Assembly (NCBI RefSeq): GCF_000196855.1
Contig: NC_014319.1
Location: 1,116,001 to 1,180,000 of the forward strand
DNA length: 64,000 nt
Direction: 5' to 3'
Source: Leuconostoc gasicomitatum LMG 18811
Lineage (GTDB): Bacteria; Bacillota; Bacilli; Lactobacillales; Lactobacillaceae
The notes below the pieces were generated by a model, which saw only the letters and a program-made list of their open reading frames with translations, was not told the DNA's origin and made no database searches. The first letter of the stretch is position 1, and every line of letters starts with the position of its first letter. Below are positions 63,140 to 64,000 of the stretch, one piece after another. Position numbers and translations under genes: made by a program.

Positions 63140-64000
63140 TCACAACCTTGTTGACTCTCGAACAACGATATCTGGTGAAATGCTGATATTATTTGGTTCT
63201 AAGATGATTTCGGATTCGATTTGAGAAATAATTTGTGCCACAATTTTTTCAGAAATTAAGGCAAACGGTTGCCTTACAGTAGTCAATTGTGGCTGGGTAA
63301 GCTGATCAATGAACACCCCATCAAATCCGATTACACCACAATCACGCGGAATATGATAAACACGCTGGACCGCACGTAACACACCAAGTGCAATACGATC
63401 GGTCGCGCAAACAATCGCTGTTGGTAATTGAAAATTGTGCAATAAGTTCGTTACTAACGTGTCCGCTAAGTGAGCATGGTTTTCGGTTTGATAGACGCTG
63501 ACACGACCGTCTTTTTTTGCCATAACTGCTCGGTACCCAGCTTCGCGCTGCCTAGCAAAGGGCAAATCTAATGATAAACCAATATAATAAATATCACGAT
63601 ACCCCTGCCGCCACATATATTCAGTCGCTTTTTCAATACCAGCTTGATTGTCAACGTCAACAGATGATAAGGGACACTTTGTTGGCGCTGCGCCATAAAG
63701 TGTGACTGGTACGTCAAGGGCTTGCAACTTTGACAAATCTTCTGTTCGCCAACCGCTGACAATTATCCCATCAATACTTTGTGTTTCTGCCATAATATCC
63801 AAGCTAATTTCCAGTGTGTAGCCTTTTTTCTGCAAATTGTTAGCCAGTCGAATCAATAATTTAGCATAATTCGGTTCAACAGTTGAGACATCTTCTAAAA
63901 GTAAGAAACGAACGACATATTGACGTTGGTTGACTAATGCTCTTGCCACTTGATTTGGCACATAGCCGACGGCTTTAATTGCCTGTTGTACTAGCCTCAT
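63140..64000 (-). CDS. LacI-family transcriptional regulator, partial (N-terminus outside window)
   Basis: The frame is open to the right edge. The 286 visible residues begin at the end of the DNA-binding headpiece (VQQAIKAVGYVPNQVARALV, which is the third helix and hinge) and then form the sugar-binding core, including GIIVSGWR, TAIVCATDRIALGVLRAV and GFDGVFIDQLTQPQLTTVRQ. The edge ATG is internal. It lies directly upstream of malT in the same direction and probably controls the maltose operon. It is distinct in sequence from the other LacI protein in the window. Confidence 0.9.
   Translation of the reverse strand: MRLVQQAIKAVGYVPNQVARALVNQRQYVVRFLLLEDVSTVEPNYAKLLIRLANNLQKKGYTLEISLDIMAETQSIDGIIVSGWRTEDLSKLQALDVPVTLYGAAPTKCPLSSVDVDNQAGIEKATEYMWRQGYRDIYYIGLSLDLPFARQREAGYRAVMAKKDGRVSVYQTENHAHLADTLVTNLLHNFQLPTAIVCATDRIALGVLRAVQRVYHIPRDCGVIGFDGVFIDQLTQPQLTTVRQPFALISEKIVAQIISQIESEIILEPNNISISPDIVVRESTRL

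Noticed and set aside
62947-63165. 72-codon minus-strand frame between malT and the partial lacI-like gene
   Set aside because: It runs through the operators and promoter of malT, overlaps the regulator's end and resembles no family.

Overview
The window looks like the chromosome of a low-GC, heterofermentative lactic acid bacterium of the Leuconostocaceae, most likely Leuconostoc. This rests on the Firmicutes-style housekeeping blocks (phoH-ybeY-dgkA-era-recO, cmk-LysM, xerD-ribT-scpA-scpB-rluB), strong AGGAGG-type ribosome sites, T-box/FMN/TPP leader RNAs, a maltose phosphorylase plus beta-phosphoglucomutase route, and two dextran-glucosidase-type enzymes. The genus is an inference. No rRNA, tRNA, CRISPR array, intact IS element or prophage is visible.

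Layout. 1-660: end of an aspartate kinase gene and two palindromes. 0.7-11.8 kb (minus strand): L-asparaginase, recO, era, undecaprenol kinase, ybeY, phoH, ammonium transporter, pyruvate kinase, dnaE. 12.1-22.9 kb (minus): one aromatic operon, transcribed tkt-aroE-aroF-aroB-aroC-aroA-tyrA-aroK/CM-bacA-like-aroD. It covers all seven shikimate-pathway steps, chorismate mutase and prephenate dehydrogenase, and starts with its own transketolase. 23-39 kb (minus): two CsbD-like stress proteins, degV, folA, cca, a TPR protein, hup, der, rpsA, cmk, LysM protein, FMN riboswitch-ribU, rluB, scpBA, ribT, xerD, cvfB, yqeY, rpsU. 39-46 kb: ASCH protein, M32 carboxypeptidase, MHS transporter, and on the plus strand a PucR regulator with an amino acid permease. 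46-52 kb (minus): DUF697 protein, an apparently orphan TPP riboswitch, msrA, yitT, and aspS/hisS behind a T-box. 52.5-64 kb: alpha-glucoside region with two GH13 glucosidases, two related MFS transporters, maltose phosphorylase, pgmB and two LacI-family regulators, with cre/LacI-type operators in both control regions.

The most interesting part is the control region of the aromatic operon. A consensus promoter (TTGACA-17-TATAAT) drives a leader of about 265 nt that encodes a 19-residue peptide, MDKKILKSKNNSYYYFWFM. Its end is a run of Tyr-Tyr-Tyr-Phe-Trp-Phe codons. It is followed by a strong hairpin, a terminator whose 5' arm can instead pair with that hairpin, and a second terminator just before the tkt ribosome site. 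This is the architecture of ribosome-mediated transcription attenuation, here reading all three aromatic amino acids and controlling everything from erythrose-4-phosphate supply to prephenate. The same operon carries a shikimate kinase-chorismate mutase fusion, a BacA/prephenate-dehydratase-like protein, and a 6-codon minigene that supplies the only good ribosome site in front of aroC.
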